Positions 1-7,162 are shown, counted from the stretch's first letter. The stretch is DNA of 11,193 bases from JBHHZM01 sp046758065 (GCA_046758065.1 JBHHZM010000101.1:1-11193), one strand, 5' to 3'. Translations and numbers: made by a program. Notes: generated by a model from the letters alone, not told the origin.

Positions 1-229
1 GGACTTCCGGTTTCCGACGACGGTCGTATGCAACCCGAAGACCCATCGCTTCCGATTCACCCCCCCCTTGTTCATTTCCGATTTCGACTACGGCCGTCAT
101 CGCTTTGATGTTCATACAAGAATATCGTCAGAGCGTCATCGTAAGGCTCGGTCATCCGGGAAATGGGGGTTAATACTTCGTTAGGCAATTCGTCCCAGAC
201 TTGCACATGCAGGAAACTGGGGCGAAACG
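1..229. other. Left-edge region without a convincing gene
   Basis: No open frame here looks like a real protein. The rightward frame open from base 1 stops at 108 and is proline-rich and low in complexity. A leftward frame starting with ATG at 115 stays open to the window edge (38 codons) but has no Shine-Dalgarno sequence and no family I recognise. An imperfect repeat, CGACGACGGTCGT near 16-28 and CGACTACGGCCGT near 86-98, is visible. A CtrA-like site lies at 170-184. The stretch is probably the upstream region of the small gene starting at 230. Confidence 0.4.
170..184 (+). promoter_or_regulatory. CtrA-like binding site (TTAA-N7-TTAG)
   Basis: The sequence reads TTAATACTTCGTTAG, one base away from the alphaproteobacterial CtrA consensus TTAA-N7-TTAA. 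It lies 45 bp upstream of the ATG of the small membrane ORF at 230, a sensible place for a promoter-bound regulator. The motif is short and chance matches are common, so this is a candidate only. Confidence 0.25.
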
Positions 230-385
230 ATGGCGAACTGCCTGAATTTTCCCGTCGGCTCCGCCGCCGGCGAATTCAACGTCGTTGACACGCGTCTTTC
301 CCCGCGCGCGGCGCTGGCGGTCTGGGTCTCCCTGGCGAGCATCGGCTGGGGTCTGATCTACGGACTCGCCGCAGCGCTCTTTTAA
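230..385 (+). CDS. Candidate 51-residue single-pass membrane protein
   Basis: This short open frame begins with ATG after a GGGG-containing ribosome-binding stretch about 8 bases upstream and ends at TAA. The product begins MANCLNFPVGSAAGEF. A polar first half is followed by one hydrophobic segment from about residue 27 to the C-terminus, rich in Ala, Leu, Gly and Trp and ending in LAAALF. An Arg (26) just before the segment suggests a cytoplasmic N-terminus. Most codons end in G or C, as in the recognised genes of the window, which argues that it is translated. I do not recognise a family and assign no function. It could be an inner-membrane small protein; a chance ORF remains possible. Confidence 0.5.
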   Translation: MANCLNFPVGSAAGEFNVVDTRLSPRAALAVWVSLASIGWGLIYGLAAALF

Positions 386-468
386 GCCGCGCAATCCCGT
401 CGCAAGCCGGTTCGGCGGCCCCACGAAACGGCGTTATCGACGCCTCCAAAGCGTGGCCGGCGAGCACC

Positions 469-489
469 CGTCTCGCCCTGATCGAGACG
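469..489. repeat. 7-bp inverted repeat, possible hairpin
   Basis: CGTCTCG at 469-475 and CGAGACG at 483-489 are perfect reverse complements around a 7-base loop. No T-run follows on either strand, so it is not a standard intrinsic terminator. It lies about 85 bp past the stop of the small ORF ending at 385 and may be a weak transcript end or of no importance. Confidence 0.25.
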
Positions 490-542
490 CCCTTCCGGCG
501 TCCGTTGCGTGCCAATTCACCTGCGTAAAGGGCAAAAAAATC

Positions 543-559
543 TGTCGGAAAATTTTACA
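543..559. promoter_or_regulatory. Dyad TGT-N11-ACA, possible activator site for the sigma-54 promoter
   Basis: The sequence TGTCGGAAAATTTTACA has matching outer trinucleotides in inverted orientation and an AAAATTTT core. Its centre is about 70 bp upstream of the -24 element and close to 100 bp upstream of the predicted start of transcription. Enhancer-binding proteins of the NtrC class usually bind at such distances. XrtA-carrying genomes often encode PrsK/PrsR, an NtrC-class pair, so PrsR is a possible ligand. This link is inference from position only. Confidence 0.3.
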
Positions 560-622
560 CTTTTCACTTCATCAATCGAAGCCCTTGCGTTAAGTCATTG
601 AAATTGCGGAATTCACCAAGTT

Positions 623-638
623 TGGCCCGGAAATTGCA
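623..638 (+). promoter_or_regulatory. Sigma-54 (RpoN) promoter, -24/-12 type
   Basis: The stretch TGGCCCG-GAAA-TTGCA matches the sigma-54 consensus TGGCACG-N4-TTGCW at all positions but one (C for A). The invariant GG (624-625) and GC (636-637) have the required 12-bp register, and a T-run precedes it at 621-623. Transcription should start near 649 and run rightwards. The next convincing coding region in that direction is the membrane protein at 896. PEP-CTERM/exosortase genomes are known to use RpoN with PrsK/PrsR to control sorted proteins, which makes this signal meaningful in context. Confidence 0.6.
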
Positions 639-751
639 TGGCGTTAGAAAAGAACGTGCCGATTGATTGATGGGTCAGCCCCGCATGACCTTGACACGAC
701 TATCGACGATGGGTTCGGAACAGCCCTTTTCGCACGTCACAACCCCTGGCG

Positions 752-759
752 TTAACCAT
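752..759 (+). promoter_or_regulatory. TTAACCAT motif (CtrA half-site type)
   Basis: GTTAACCAT at 751-759 equals the extended CtrA half-site seen upstream of many alphaproteobacterial genes. It lies 137 bp upstream of the ATG at 896 and about 100 bp downstream of the predicted sigma-54 start. If bound, it could act as a second promoter element or as a block within the leader. An eight-base match is weak evidence. Confidence 0.2.
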
Positions 760-895
760 AGTAATCCGGGGGAAATGACGGTAGCGTTGACCGGGCTTGG
801 CCGGTCCGGCGTGGCGAGCAGATTCGGGGCTGACACGACCCCCGAAGCTGCGGCGACGGGGTGGCCGCGCTGAGGTTCGAAGCGCCGGGGGCGAA

Positions 896-1195
896 ATGCG
901 TAGAAAGACGGGACCACGTCTCAGTGCGCGACACTCGGTTCTGATCTGGGTGGCGGGCGCCATCGTCGGCTGGGTTGTAGCCTTCGTCGGCGTCTATTAC
1001 GCCATCCGGTCGGGAGACAACGTGTTCGCCGAGTTCTTCAGCATGTCTTCGACGCACAAGGAAGAGACAGCGGGAAGCGCCGGCGATCGGGGCCTTTCCG
1101 ACGAGGATCTCAAGGCGTTGCAGGAAATCGCACCCGCCGCGGGCGCGACCGGACCTTTCGCGCCGAGTAAACCGGCCGGGGCACCCACCGAGTAA
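896..1195 (+). CDS. Small single-pass membrane protein of unknown function (99 aa)
   Basis: The product starts MRRKTGPRLSARHSVLIW and has a basic N-terminus (residues 1-13), one strong transmembrane helix at about 15-37 (VLIWVAGAIVGWVVAFVGV region), then an acidic, Ala/Pro-rich tail of about 60 residues ending in PSKPAGAPTE. The positive-inside rule puts the tail in the periplasm. I chose ATG 896 over the earlier in-frame start at 797 because GGGGGCGAA directly precedes it and because the 33 upstream residues are Arg-rich and unlike a protein. The gene is convergent with the serine protease, 31 bases away. It is the first plausible gene after the sigma-54 promoter at 623-638. No family is recognised. 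The short tail section LSDEDLKALQEIA looks helical and might bind a partner. Confidence 0.65.
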   Translation: MRRKTGPRLSARHSVLIWVAGAIVGWVVAFVGVYYAIRSGDNVFAEFFSMSSTHKEETAGSAGDRGLSDEDLKALQEIAPAAGATGPFAPSKPAGAPTE

Positions 1196-1210
1196 CCGCA
1201 CCTGCGCGTA

Positions 1211-1236
1211 CCGCTAAGGCGAGCCGCTAGGGCGAG
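1211..1236. repeat. 13-bp tandem direct repeat at the end of the protease gene
   Basis: CCGCTAAGGCGAG (1211-1223) is followed at once by CCGCTAGGGCGAG (1224-1236), one mismatch in 13. The second copy contains the TAG stop of the minus-strand protease gene (1227-1229); the first copy lies just beyond it. A recent small duplication is the simplest explanation. It lies between two convergent genes, and no terminator-like hairpin with a T-run is seen there. Confidence 0.5.
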
Positions 1237-2021
1237 CCGGTGGCGACAAGGCCAAGGTGTTCGAGCAGGTCGCGCGCGTAGCGGATCGGGATCGCGTAGA
1301 TGATGCCGCTCGGGTCGGAGAGCAGGTTCTCCTTCGTCTGCTTGACGAACACGCTGCTAATGACGCCATACACCCGGCCCGTCCCCGGGTCGTAGAGCGG
1401 ACTGCCGCTGTTTCCCGGATACGCCGTCGCATCGAGCTGAAAGACCTCGTAGCGGTCGCTCAGGCGGCGGATCATGGCGGCATCGAGCTGCTGAGGTGAA
1501 ATCGCCGGCGTGGCGACCGGCGTGCGCGCCGAAACGATGCCCCTGTGCGTTACCGGATAAAGACCCAGCACCGCGCCGATGGGAAAGCCGGTGAAGGCGA
1601 TCGGCTGCCCTTCCTCGACGGTTGCGTCTTCGCCCAGGATGAGCGACGGCAACCGCGGACCCGAGATGCGGAGCACGGCGACGTCGTGCGCCCTGTCCTC
1701 GGCGACGCGCTCGGCGCGCCGATAACTCACCGACTCGCCGACGCCGACGAAAACCGCAAGGAACTCCCGGTTCGACTCGTCGAGCGCCTCGGGGATCACA
1801 TGCGCGTTGGTCAGCACGTGGAGACCGTCGGCGACGACGAAACCGGTGCCGAGAAGATGCGCCGGTGGCCGCCGCGTCGTCTGGTAGCTGCCGACGCCGA
1901 CGATCGCCGGTTTGACCCGCTTGACGGTTTCGCGCAGTTCGCCCCCCGCCGCCGTAGCGACGGCGATCAGACCGCCGACGACGAGACCCGCGACCGCTGC
2001 CGGCACGAAACGCCGGAACAC
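1227..2021 (-). CDS. Trypsin-like (S1/HtrA-type) serine protease, exported
   Basis: From a GTG start at 2021 the product is 264 residues. It opens with a clear signal peptide or anchor: basic FRRF, then a hydrophobic run to ATAAGG (about residues 6-26). The catalytic triad of a trypsin fold is complete: His74 in LTNAHVIPE, Asp113 in RAHDVAVLRI and Ser205 in YPGNSGSPLYD. It ends soon after the protease fold, so it lacks the PDZ domain of DegP-type proteins. The frame is open up to GTG 2129, which would overlap the amidotransferase stop by 14 bases and add 36 Pro/Gly-rich residues. I prefer 2021 for the signal peptide and the purine-rich AAAGGG upstream. It is the last gene of the minus-strand run. 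It probably cleaves or quality-controls envelope proteins; a role with exosortase substrates is inferred from location only. Confidence 0.85.
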   Translation of the reverse strand: MFRRFVPAAVAGLVVGGLIAVATAAGGELRETVKRVKPAIVGVGSYQTTRRPPAHLLGTGFVVADGLHVLTNAHVIPEALDESNREFLAVFVGVGESVSYRRAERVAEDRAHDVAVLRISGPRLPSLILGEDATVEEGQPIAFTGFPIGAVLGLYPVTHRGIVSARTPVATPAISPQQLDAAMIRRLSDRYEVFQLDATAYPGNSGSPLYDPGTGRVYGVISSVFVKQTKENLLSDPSGIIYAIPIRYARDLLEHLGLVATGSP

Positions 2022-2115
2022 GCTCCCGCGGCCCTTTCGGACAACGGGATGCGTATCGCCGCCGGCATGTCGAGGCGAAGGAGTGGGCCGGGTCCCGGCG
2101 CCGCTCCCGGCAGCG

Positions 2116-4062
2116 TCAGGCACGGGCACGACGCGGTTCGCCGCGCGCGTCGCCGACAGGCGACTCGCCCGCGTGAACCTGCCTGAGGAAGGATTCGAAC
2201 ATCAGGACCGCCCAGAGCGCCGCCGCGTGGTCCCGCAATCCGGACTGGTGCTGATCGACCAGCTTTTCCACATACGCCATGTCGAACATGTCGGTGTCCG
2301 CAAGAATCGCCCCGGTGAGCGCCTCGCGTACGCGCCCGCGCAACGGTCCCCGGAACCAGGACGCGAGCGGTACGGCGAATCCCATCTTCGGCCGATACAG
2401 GAGTTCGTGCGACAGATGCGGCTCGAGCGCTTTCTTGAGCACGTACTTGCCTTCGCGGCCCCGCAGCTTGAGCCGCGGCGGTAGCGTCGCCGCCCACTCG
2501 ACGAAAGGATGATCGAGGATCGGCACCCGTACCTCGAGCGAGTTGGCCATGCTCGTCCGGTCCACCTTGGTGAGAATGTCGCCGGGCAGGTAGGTCTTCA
2601 TGTCGGCGTACTGGATCTGCGTCACGTGGTGGTCGGAGGGGGCGTTCGCCATGCAGCGGCGCAGAATCTCGATGGCGTGGTACCCTTGGAGCTCACGCCT
2701 GAAGCCGGAGCTGAACAACCGCCGGCGGATGCCGTCGTGCAGGATGGAAACGCTGTGGAAGTAGCCTGCCACGCTGTCGCGGGCCACGGACTGAAGGGTT
2801 GACTTGGCGCGCAGCGGCTTGGGCGCCCAGTCGGCCTTGGGATAGACCGCGCCAAGGAAACCGAAGAGCGGCGCCCGCACGGCGTCGGGCAGGCGCGAAC
2901 GCACCTGCTCCTCCAGATGATGCCAGCGGTAGCGCCGGTACCCGGCGAAGACCTCGTCGCCGCCGTCGCCCGACAATGCCACGGTCACCCGCTCGCGGGC
3001 GAGCTTGCACACCCGGTAAGTGGGCATCGCCGAACTGTCGGCGAAGGGTTCGTCGTAGAACGAGGCCAGCCGGTCGACGAGGTCGAAGGCGTCGGGATCG
3101 ACCTGGTTGACGTGGTGGCGCGTGCCGTAGCGATGGGCCACCTCGGCGGCGTAACGCGATTCGTCATAGTCGGGATCGCCGAACGAGATCGAGCAGGTGT
3201 TGACCGGGTCCGACGAGAGCCCCGCCATCATCGCCACCACCGAGCTCGAATCGACGCCGCCCGAAAGGAACGCCCCCAAGGGGACGTCGGCGATCATGCG
3301 CACGTCGACCGCATCGCGCAGCCGGGCGATCAGCTCTTCGCCGACCTCGTCCTCGTCCAGCCCGTCCGCGCCGTCGCCGAACGGGATGTCCCAGTACGCC
3401 TGCGGCTCGGCGACCGCGCCGCCGCGCCGCAAGACGAGGCGATGCGCCGGGGCCAGCTTGACGACGCTGCGGTAGATCGTGCGCGGATCGGGCACGTAGC
3501 CGTAAGCGAAATAGTCCTCGACCGCGCAGACATCGATCTTCCGCGGCAGGTCCGGACATTTGAGCAGCGCCTTGAGCTCGGAAGCGAAGAGCACGGTGCC
3601 GTCGCCGAGCACCGCGTAATACAGCGGCTTGATGCCCAGGCGATCGCGGGCGAGGAACAGCGTCTGGCGGTTTTCGTCCCACAGCCCGAATGCGAACTGT
3701 CCGCGGAAACGTTCGACGCACGCGTCGCCCCACTCCTCCCAGGCATGGACGATCACTTCGGTATCGCAGTGGGTGCGGAAGCGGTGACCGCTGGCCTCGA
3801 GCTCGCGCGTGAGTTCCGCGAAGTTGAAGATCTCGCCGTTGTAGACGACGACCACGCTGTGGTCCTCGTTGTAAAGCGGCTGCCGACCGCCCGAGAGGTC
3901 GATGATCGAAAGGCGGCGGTGGCCGAGGCCGATCCCGGGTGCGAGGTGCAGGCCGCCTTCATCGGGCCCGCGATGGACCTGGCTTTGGTTCATCCGTTCA
4001 AGAAGCGCGCGGTCGATCTCGCGCTTGCCACGCATATCGAAGATGCCGACAATTCCGCACAT
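2116..4062 (-). CDS. Exosortase A-associated amidotransferase 1 (asparagine synthase-like)
   Basis: This 648-residue protein has the two-domain layout of class II glutamine-dependent asparagine synthetases. The N-terminal glutaminase begins MCGIVGIFD with the nucleophile Cys2 and has RGPDE at 31-35. The synthetase half has the ATP-pyrophosphatase motif SGGVDSS at 267-273 and SGDGGDEVFAGY starting at 364. Length and sequence fit the XrtA-linked family (TIGR03108 type), thought to amidate a sugar or uronic acid of the exopolysaccharide rather than free aspartate. That substrate is inferred. A good ribosome-binding site, GAAGGG, lies 8 bases before the ATG. The gene starts 36 bases after the xrtA stop, so they are likely cotranscribed. 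The Arg-rich C-terminal tail (GEPRRARA) adds little beyond the domain. Confidence 0.93.
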   Translation of the reverse strand: MCGIVGIFDMRGKREIDRALLERMNQSQVHRGPDEGGLHLAPGIGLGHRRLSIIDLSGGRQPLYNEDHSVVVVYNGEIFNFAELTRELEASGHRFRTHCDTEVIVHAWEEWGDACVERFRGQFAFGLWDENRQTLFLARDRLGIKPLYYAVLGDGTVLFASELKALLKCPDLPRKIDVCAVEDYFAYGYVPDPRTIYRSVVKLAPAHRLVLRRGGAVAEPQAYWDIPFGDGADGLDEDEVGEELIARLRDAVDVRMIADVPLGAFLSGGVDSSSVVAMMAGLSSDPVNTCSISFGDPDYDESRYAAEVAHRYGTRHHVNQVDPDAFDLVDRLASFYDEPFADSSAMPTYRVCKLARERVTVALSGDGGDEVFAGYRRYRWHHLEEQVRSRLPDAVRAPLFGFLGAVYPKADWAPKPLRAKSTLQSVARDSVAGYFHSVSILHDGIRRRLFSSGFRRELQGYHAIEILRRCMANAPSDHHVTQIQYADMKTYLPGDILTKVDRTSMANSLEVRVPILDHPFVEWAATLPPRLKLRGREGKYVLKKALEPHLSHELLYRPKMGFAVPLASWFRGPLRGRVREALTGAILADTDMFDMAYVEKLVDQHQSGLRDHAAALWAVLMFESFLRQVHAGESPVGDARGEPRRARA

Positions 4063-4070
4063 GTTCCGTA

Positions 4071-4076
4071 CCCTTC
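4071..4076 (-). promoter_or_regulatory. Ribosome-binding site of the amidotransferase gene
   Basis: On the minus strand GAAGGG lies 8 bases upstream of ATG 4062. It supports this start, which also places the catalytic Cys at position 2 as the mechanism requires. Confidence 0.6.
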
Positions 4077-4098
4077 GCGCCGCCGCGTCCCTACCGGG

Positions 4099-5715
4099 TC
4101 AGCGCCCGGCCATTCGCTCGAGCGCCTTGCCGATCGGCGCCAGGCTGGCGAGCAGGCTCTCGATCGAGGCGTCCGCCTCGCTCGGCCTGTCGTTGTAAGG
4201 AGCGGTGACCGCGATGACCGCCGCCGCCTGAACGCCGCCCAGGAGCTTCGCTCGCGCCTCAAGCGCTTTGGCGACGTAAGCGCCCCCGGTGAACGCGCCG
4301 TCGACCCAATACCAGTACCAGACGATCCTGTCTCCATCGGACGCGAGATAGCGGGTGTAGGCGACCCTGAGCGCTTGACCGTCGATCACGGCGTCCCGCC
4401 GGCCGCCGCCGGCGCGCTTCCATGACGTTCCGCCGGCCAGATCGTTGAGATCGCCGATCACCTCGGCGCCCTCCGTCTGCCGGGAGAAATAGGCGATGGC
4501 GAGGCTTGCCCGACGATCGTCGGAAACGTAGGTCCGCGTGAGCACCCGGTCGGCGCCGGGAAAGACGGGTCGCCACCTGCCCTCCTCGGACGCGGCCGTC
4601 CACGGCGGCGAGACCGCGGGCAACTCGGCGCCGCCGAGCGCGGCGGCGGGCTGAGAATCGATATAGAGCGCATAGACCGGCGCGGCGCCCGCGACGAGCA
4701 TGACGGCCGCGGCGGCGGTCACGAACGCGCGGGCCGACCGAATTGTCGAACCGCCGGTCACCGTCCGCGCCGGCGGTGCGTCGGCATCCGGCACGGCGTC
4801 GCGTTCGCGAAATAGCATCCCGAGAGCGAGAAGGGCCATCATCACCGCGGTGAAGAAAACCCAGCCGTAGACGATGTGATCGACGCTGACGGCGACACGG
4901 TTGTCGGTCAAATAGGCGATGTAGACGATGCCGAAGGCGCGGAATCCGTTGGCGATGATCGGCACCGCCATCGAAAGCGCGATGAAGGCGAGGCGGCGTA
5001 TCCAGGTATGGTACGTCAGGTACGAATACAGGCAGCCCAGCGCGACCATGGCGATCAGGAAGCGCACGCCGGCGCAAGCCTCGGCGACCTCAAAATTGCC
5101 GGTCGGAATCGAGATGAAGATGCCGTCGAGGAAGACCGGTACGCCGATCAAGCGCAGCACCTTTACCGTGAAGACCGCAGTGAAATCCTGCAGCGGCGGC
5201 ACCAGGAATTCCCCGGCGGGCACCGCGAAATAGAGATACGCCAGAGGAAAGGCCAGCGCCCGGGCGACCCGGCGGCCAAGCACCGTAAAGACCATCGCCT
5301 GCAACAGCGCGACGAGCGCAAACTGCTGGACCACGAGAACGCCGGCGACGTTGCCGATGAGCCAGCCGAACGCGGCGGCGGCAATGGCTACGAGCCCCCA
5401 CAGGTTGGGTTCCGGCGCGAGACGCGCCACGTTCTCTCGGACCCGCCACACGAGATAGCCGACGATGGGAACGATAAGGAAGCCGTGCGTGAAGGTGAGT
5501 GAATCGGACCATTTCCGCACCACCGAAACGGCGGTGTCGGAGAACAGGACAAGGAGACCGAGGGCCGCCACGCCGACGAGCGTCGCCGCCATGCGCCAGC
5601 GGGCGTCCTTCGCAATGGAACCGTCGCCCGTGGTAACACCGGCGCCACGGCGGGTTATGCCCCAAACAGTCACGGATGTTCGCTGTTCATTCGCGTGCGG
5701 CCTCCCTGCCCTCAC
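4099..5715 (-). CDS. xrtA: Exosortase A (XrtA) with C-terminal EpsI domain
   Basis: XrtA is an inner-membrane cysteine transpeptidase that recognises C-terminal PEP-CTERM signals and cleaves them. Here an EpsH-like core with about eight hydrophobic helices spans residues 42-302. It shows the catalytic Cys214 in EACAGVRF, the conserved Arg259 in ANGFRAFG and His280 in the HxxxG motif (HIVYG). The periplasmic EpsI-type domain follows at about 345-535, with the typical VWYWYWVDG segment. The fused EpsI domain is the hallmark of the A subtype. The open frame starts at GTG 5715, but the family normally begins near residue 35, and no good ribosome-binding site marks any start. GTG 5673 is an alternative. 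The gene starts 43 bases after the glycosyltransferase stop and is followed closely by the amidotransferase, so an operon is likely. Confidence 0.95.
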   Translation of the reverse strand: MRAGRPHANEQRTSVTVWGITRRGAGVTTGDGSIAKDARWRMAATLVGVAALGLLVLFSDTAVSVVRKWSDSLTFTHGFLIVPIVGYLVWRVRENVARLAPEPNLWGLVAIAAAAFGWLIGNVAGVLVVQQFALVALLQAMVFTVLGRRVARALAFPLAYLYFAVPAGEFLVPPLQDFTAVFTVKVLRLIGVPVFLDGIFISIPTGNFEVAEACAGVRFLIAMVALGCLYSYLTYHTWIRRLAFIALSMAVPIIANGFRAFGIVYIAYLTDNRVAVSVDHIVYGWVFFTAVMMALLALGMLFRERDAVPDADAPPARTVTGGSTIRSARAFVTAAAAVMLVAGAAPVYALYIDSQPAAALGGAELPAVSPPWTAASEEGRWRPVFPGADRVLTRTYVSDDRRASLAIAYFSRQTEGAEVIGDLNDLAGGTSWKRAGGGRRDAVIDGQALRVAYTRYLASDGDRIVWYWYWVDGAFTGGAYVAKALEARAKLLGGVQAAAVIAVTAPYNDRPSEADASIESLLASLAPIGKALERMAGR

Positions 5716-5758
5716 GCCTTCGAGGCTAGTTTGATAATGGTTGTTAAGTCGTTACCTG

Positions 5759-6997
5759 TCATGCCTCTTTTTCGGCGACTGCCGGATCGCCCTCGAGCAG
5801 CTCGTCGAGACGCACGAGGTTCGCCCGCCAGTCGTAGCTCTCGGTCACGCGCGCCCTTGCGCGCGCGCCGATGGCGGCGCCCTCTCCGCCTTCGAGCAGA
5901 CCGGAAACCGCGTCGGCGAACGCTCCCGTCTCCGCGGCGACGAGCACATCGTCGCCCGGCGCCGCATCGATCCCTTCGAGCGCCTGCGGTGTCGCCACCA
6001 CCGCCTTGGCCATGGCCATCGCCTCGAGCACCTTGTTCTGGACACCGCGGGCGATGCGCAACGGCGCGACCACCGCGGCGGCGTGGGCGAGATAGGGACG
6101 CACGTCGGCGACGCGGCCGGTGATCTCGACCCCTTTCAGGCCGGCAAGACGCGCCACGGCGGGCGTGGGGTTGGCACCGACGATGCAGAACCGTGTGTCG
6201 GGAAGACGCGATTGCACTGCGGGCAGAACCTCGCGCGCGAACCATTCGACGGCGTCGACGTTCGCCCAGTAGTCCATGGCCCCGGTAAAGACGACAACGC
6301 CGCGCGCGCCCCCGAAGGGATCGTCGTAAGCGCGTGCCGGTGAAAAGAACGCGAAGTCGACGCCGTTGTTGAGCGGGAAAATCTTGCCGGCGCTTTCGGG
6401 CGCAAGCCGGCGGAACAGCGCCGCCTCGGCGGCGGAAACGAAGGTCGCAGCGTCGAAAGCCGCAGCGACGCGTCGATCGAAAGCGAGCAGGGTGCGATGC
6501 TCGCGCCGATAGACCCAGCGCATGGGCCAGCGCCTGCCGGCGGCGTATTGCCGCCATTTGTCGGAATCGACGTCGATGAAATCGATGACGCGGCGAACCC
6601 CCTCGGTGCGAGCCGACATGACGTACTGGGCCATCGCCGAGGAGAAAACGAAGACGCGACCGGGACGACGATGGGCGAGTATGCCCTCGACCCACGCCGC
6701 CAGCCCGGGATCGCGATAGCAACGCAGCGTCAGCGGCTCGCCGTTGACGAGTCCCGCGAGACCGCGCAGCTTCGCCTGTGTCGGGCCCAGCGTCGCGAAG
6801 TGGCATTCGTCACAGATCTCGCGCAGTCGGCCCTCGTACTGCCGGTCGTGCGGGTCGTCGATGAAGCAGCCAAGATGGATGCGGTAGCGTTCCGCGAGAT
6901 GACGAAGAATGTTCCACGAGCGAATCTTGTCGCCCTTGTTCGGTGGATAGGGTATCCGGTGGGCGAGAAACAAGAGCTCGGGCACGGCGTCGGCCAC
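5759..6997 (-). CDS. XrtA-system glycosyltransferase, GT4 type (TIGR03087/Stp1-like)
   Basis: This 412-residue enzyme probably adds a sugar to the lipid-linked exopolysaccharide intermediate on the cytoplasmic side. The N-terminal motif LLFLAHRIPYPPNKGDKIRS (residues 8-27) is typical of the PEP-CTERM-associated sugar transferase family. The C-terminal half has the GT-B nucleotide-sugar domain, with PLNNGVDFAFF and the acidic GT4 signature RGVQNKVLEAMAMAKAVVAT near residues 316-335. The open frame extends up to 7471, but I place the start at GTG 6997. The family motif follows at once, and AGGGA lies 8 bases upstream. GTG 6985 or ATG 7042 are alternatives. The gene is divergent from the FemAB-like gene and is the first of the run with xrtA and the amidotransferase. 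Confidence 0.9.
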   Translation of the reverse strand: MADAVPELLFLAHRIPYPPNKGDKIRSWNILRHLAERYRIHLGCFIDDPHDRQYEGRLREICDECHFATLGPTQAKLRGLAGLVNGEPLTLRCYRDPGLAAWVEGILAHRRPGRVFVFSSAMAQYVMSARTEGVRRVIDFIDVDSDKWRQYAAGRRWPMRWVYRREHRTLLAFDRRVAAAFDAATFVSAAEAALFRRLAPESAGKIFPLNNGVDFAFFSPARAYDDPFGGARGVVVFTGAMDYWANVDAVEWFAREVLPAVQSRLPDTRFCIVGANPTPAVARLAGLKGVEITGRVADVRPYLAHAAAVVAPLRIARGVQNKVLEAMAMAKAVVATPQALEGIDAAPGDDVLVAAETGAFADAVSGLLEGGEGAAIGARARARVTESYDWRANLVRLDELLEGDPAVAEKEA

Positions 6998-7162
6998 GTT
7001 CGTGATCCCTGATCGAGGGAAGCGTCGACGAGTGCACACCATGGCTTGGCCGGTGGTATCTGGCAAGCCGGCCGTGCTCGGAGCCGCGCCCGCCGGCCCG
7101 CCGGGGACGGGGCCATCCGGCAAGACTGGAAAAAAGGGGCGCGACGACGCGGGGCTGTTTGA
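6998..7162. promoter_or_regulatory. Divergent intergenic region between glycosyltransferase and FemAB genes
   Basis: These 165 bases must hold the promoter for FemAB and, because the operon is interrupted here, probably one for the glycosyltransferase-xrtA-amidotransferase group. I see no clear -35/-10 or sigma-54 match. AGGGA at 7006-7010 (minus strand) serves the glycosyltransferase start and sits in a small dyad, TCCCT-N5-AGGGA. A larger imperfect hairpin (7043-7068) pairs GGCTTG with CAAGCC, with one bulge and a 10-base loop. GGGG at 7151-7154 may be the FemAB ribosome-binding site. Confidence 0.4.

Larger units (their letters stand above)
386..895. other. Long non-coding leader region with sigma-54 signals
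   Basis: No frame in these 510 bases resembles a protein. The rightward frame from 670 to 873 encodes a 67-residue peptide with mixed third-codon bases, no ribosome-binding site and no recognisable motif. The region holds a short inverted repeat (469-489), an A/T-rich patch with a dyad (543-559), a sigma-54-type promoter (623-638) and a TTAACCAT motif (752-759). If the promoter is used, the transcript would have a 5' leader of about 245 bases before the ATG at 896. Confidence 0.5.

Noticed and set aside
1..115. Leftward frame from ATG 115 open to the window edge
   Set aside because: No ribosome-binding site and no known family in the 38 visible residues; could be the start of a real gene but the sequence is too short to support it.
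667..873. Rightward frame of 68 codons just after the sigma-54 promoter
   Set aside because: No ribosome-binding site, mixed third-codon bases and no hydrophobic or other motif; more likely leader RNA for the gene at 896.
2917..4425. Rightward open frame of 502 codons opposite the amidotransferase and the end of xrtA
   Set aside because: It lies antisense to two well-recognised genes, shows no domain or motif, and is explained by the high GC content, which makes stops rare on the opposite strand.
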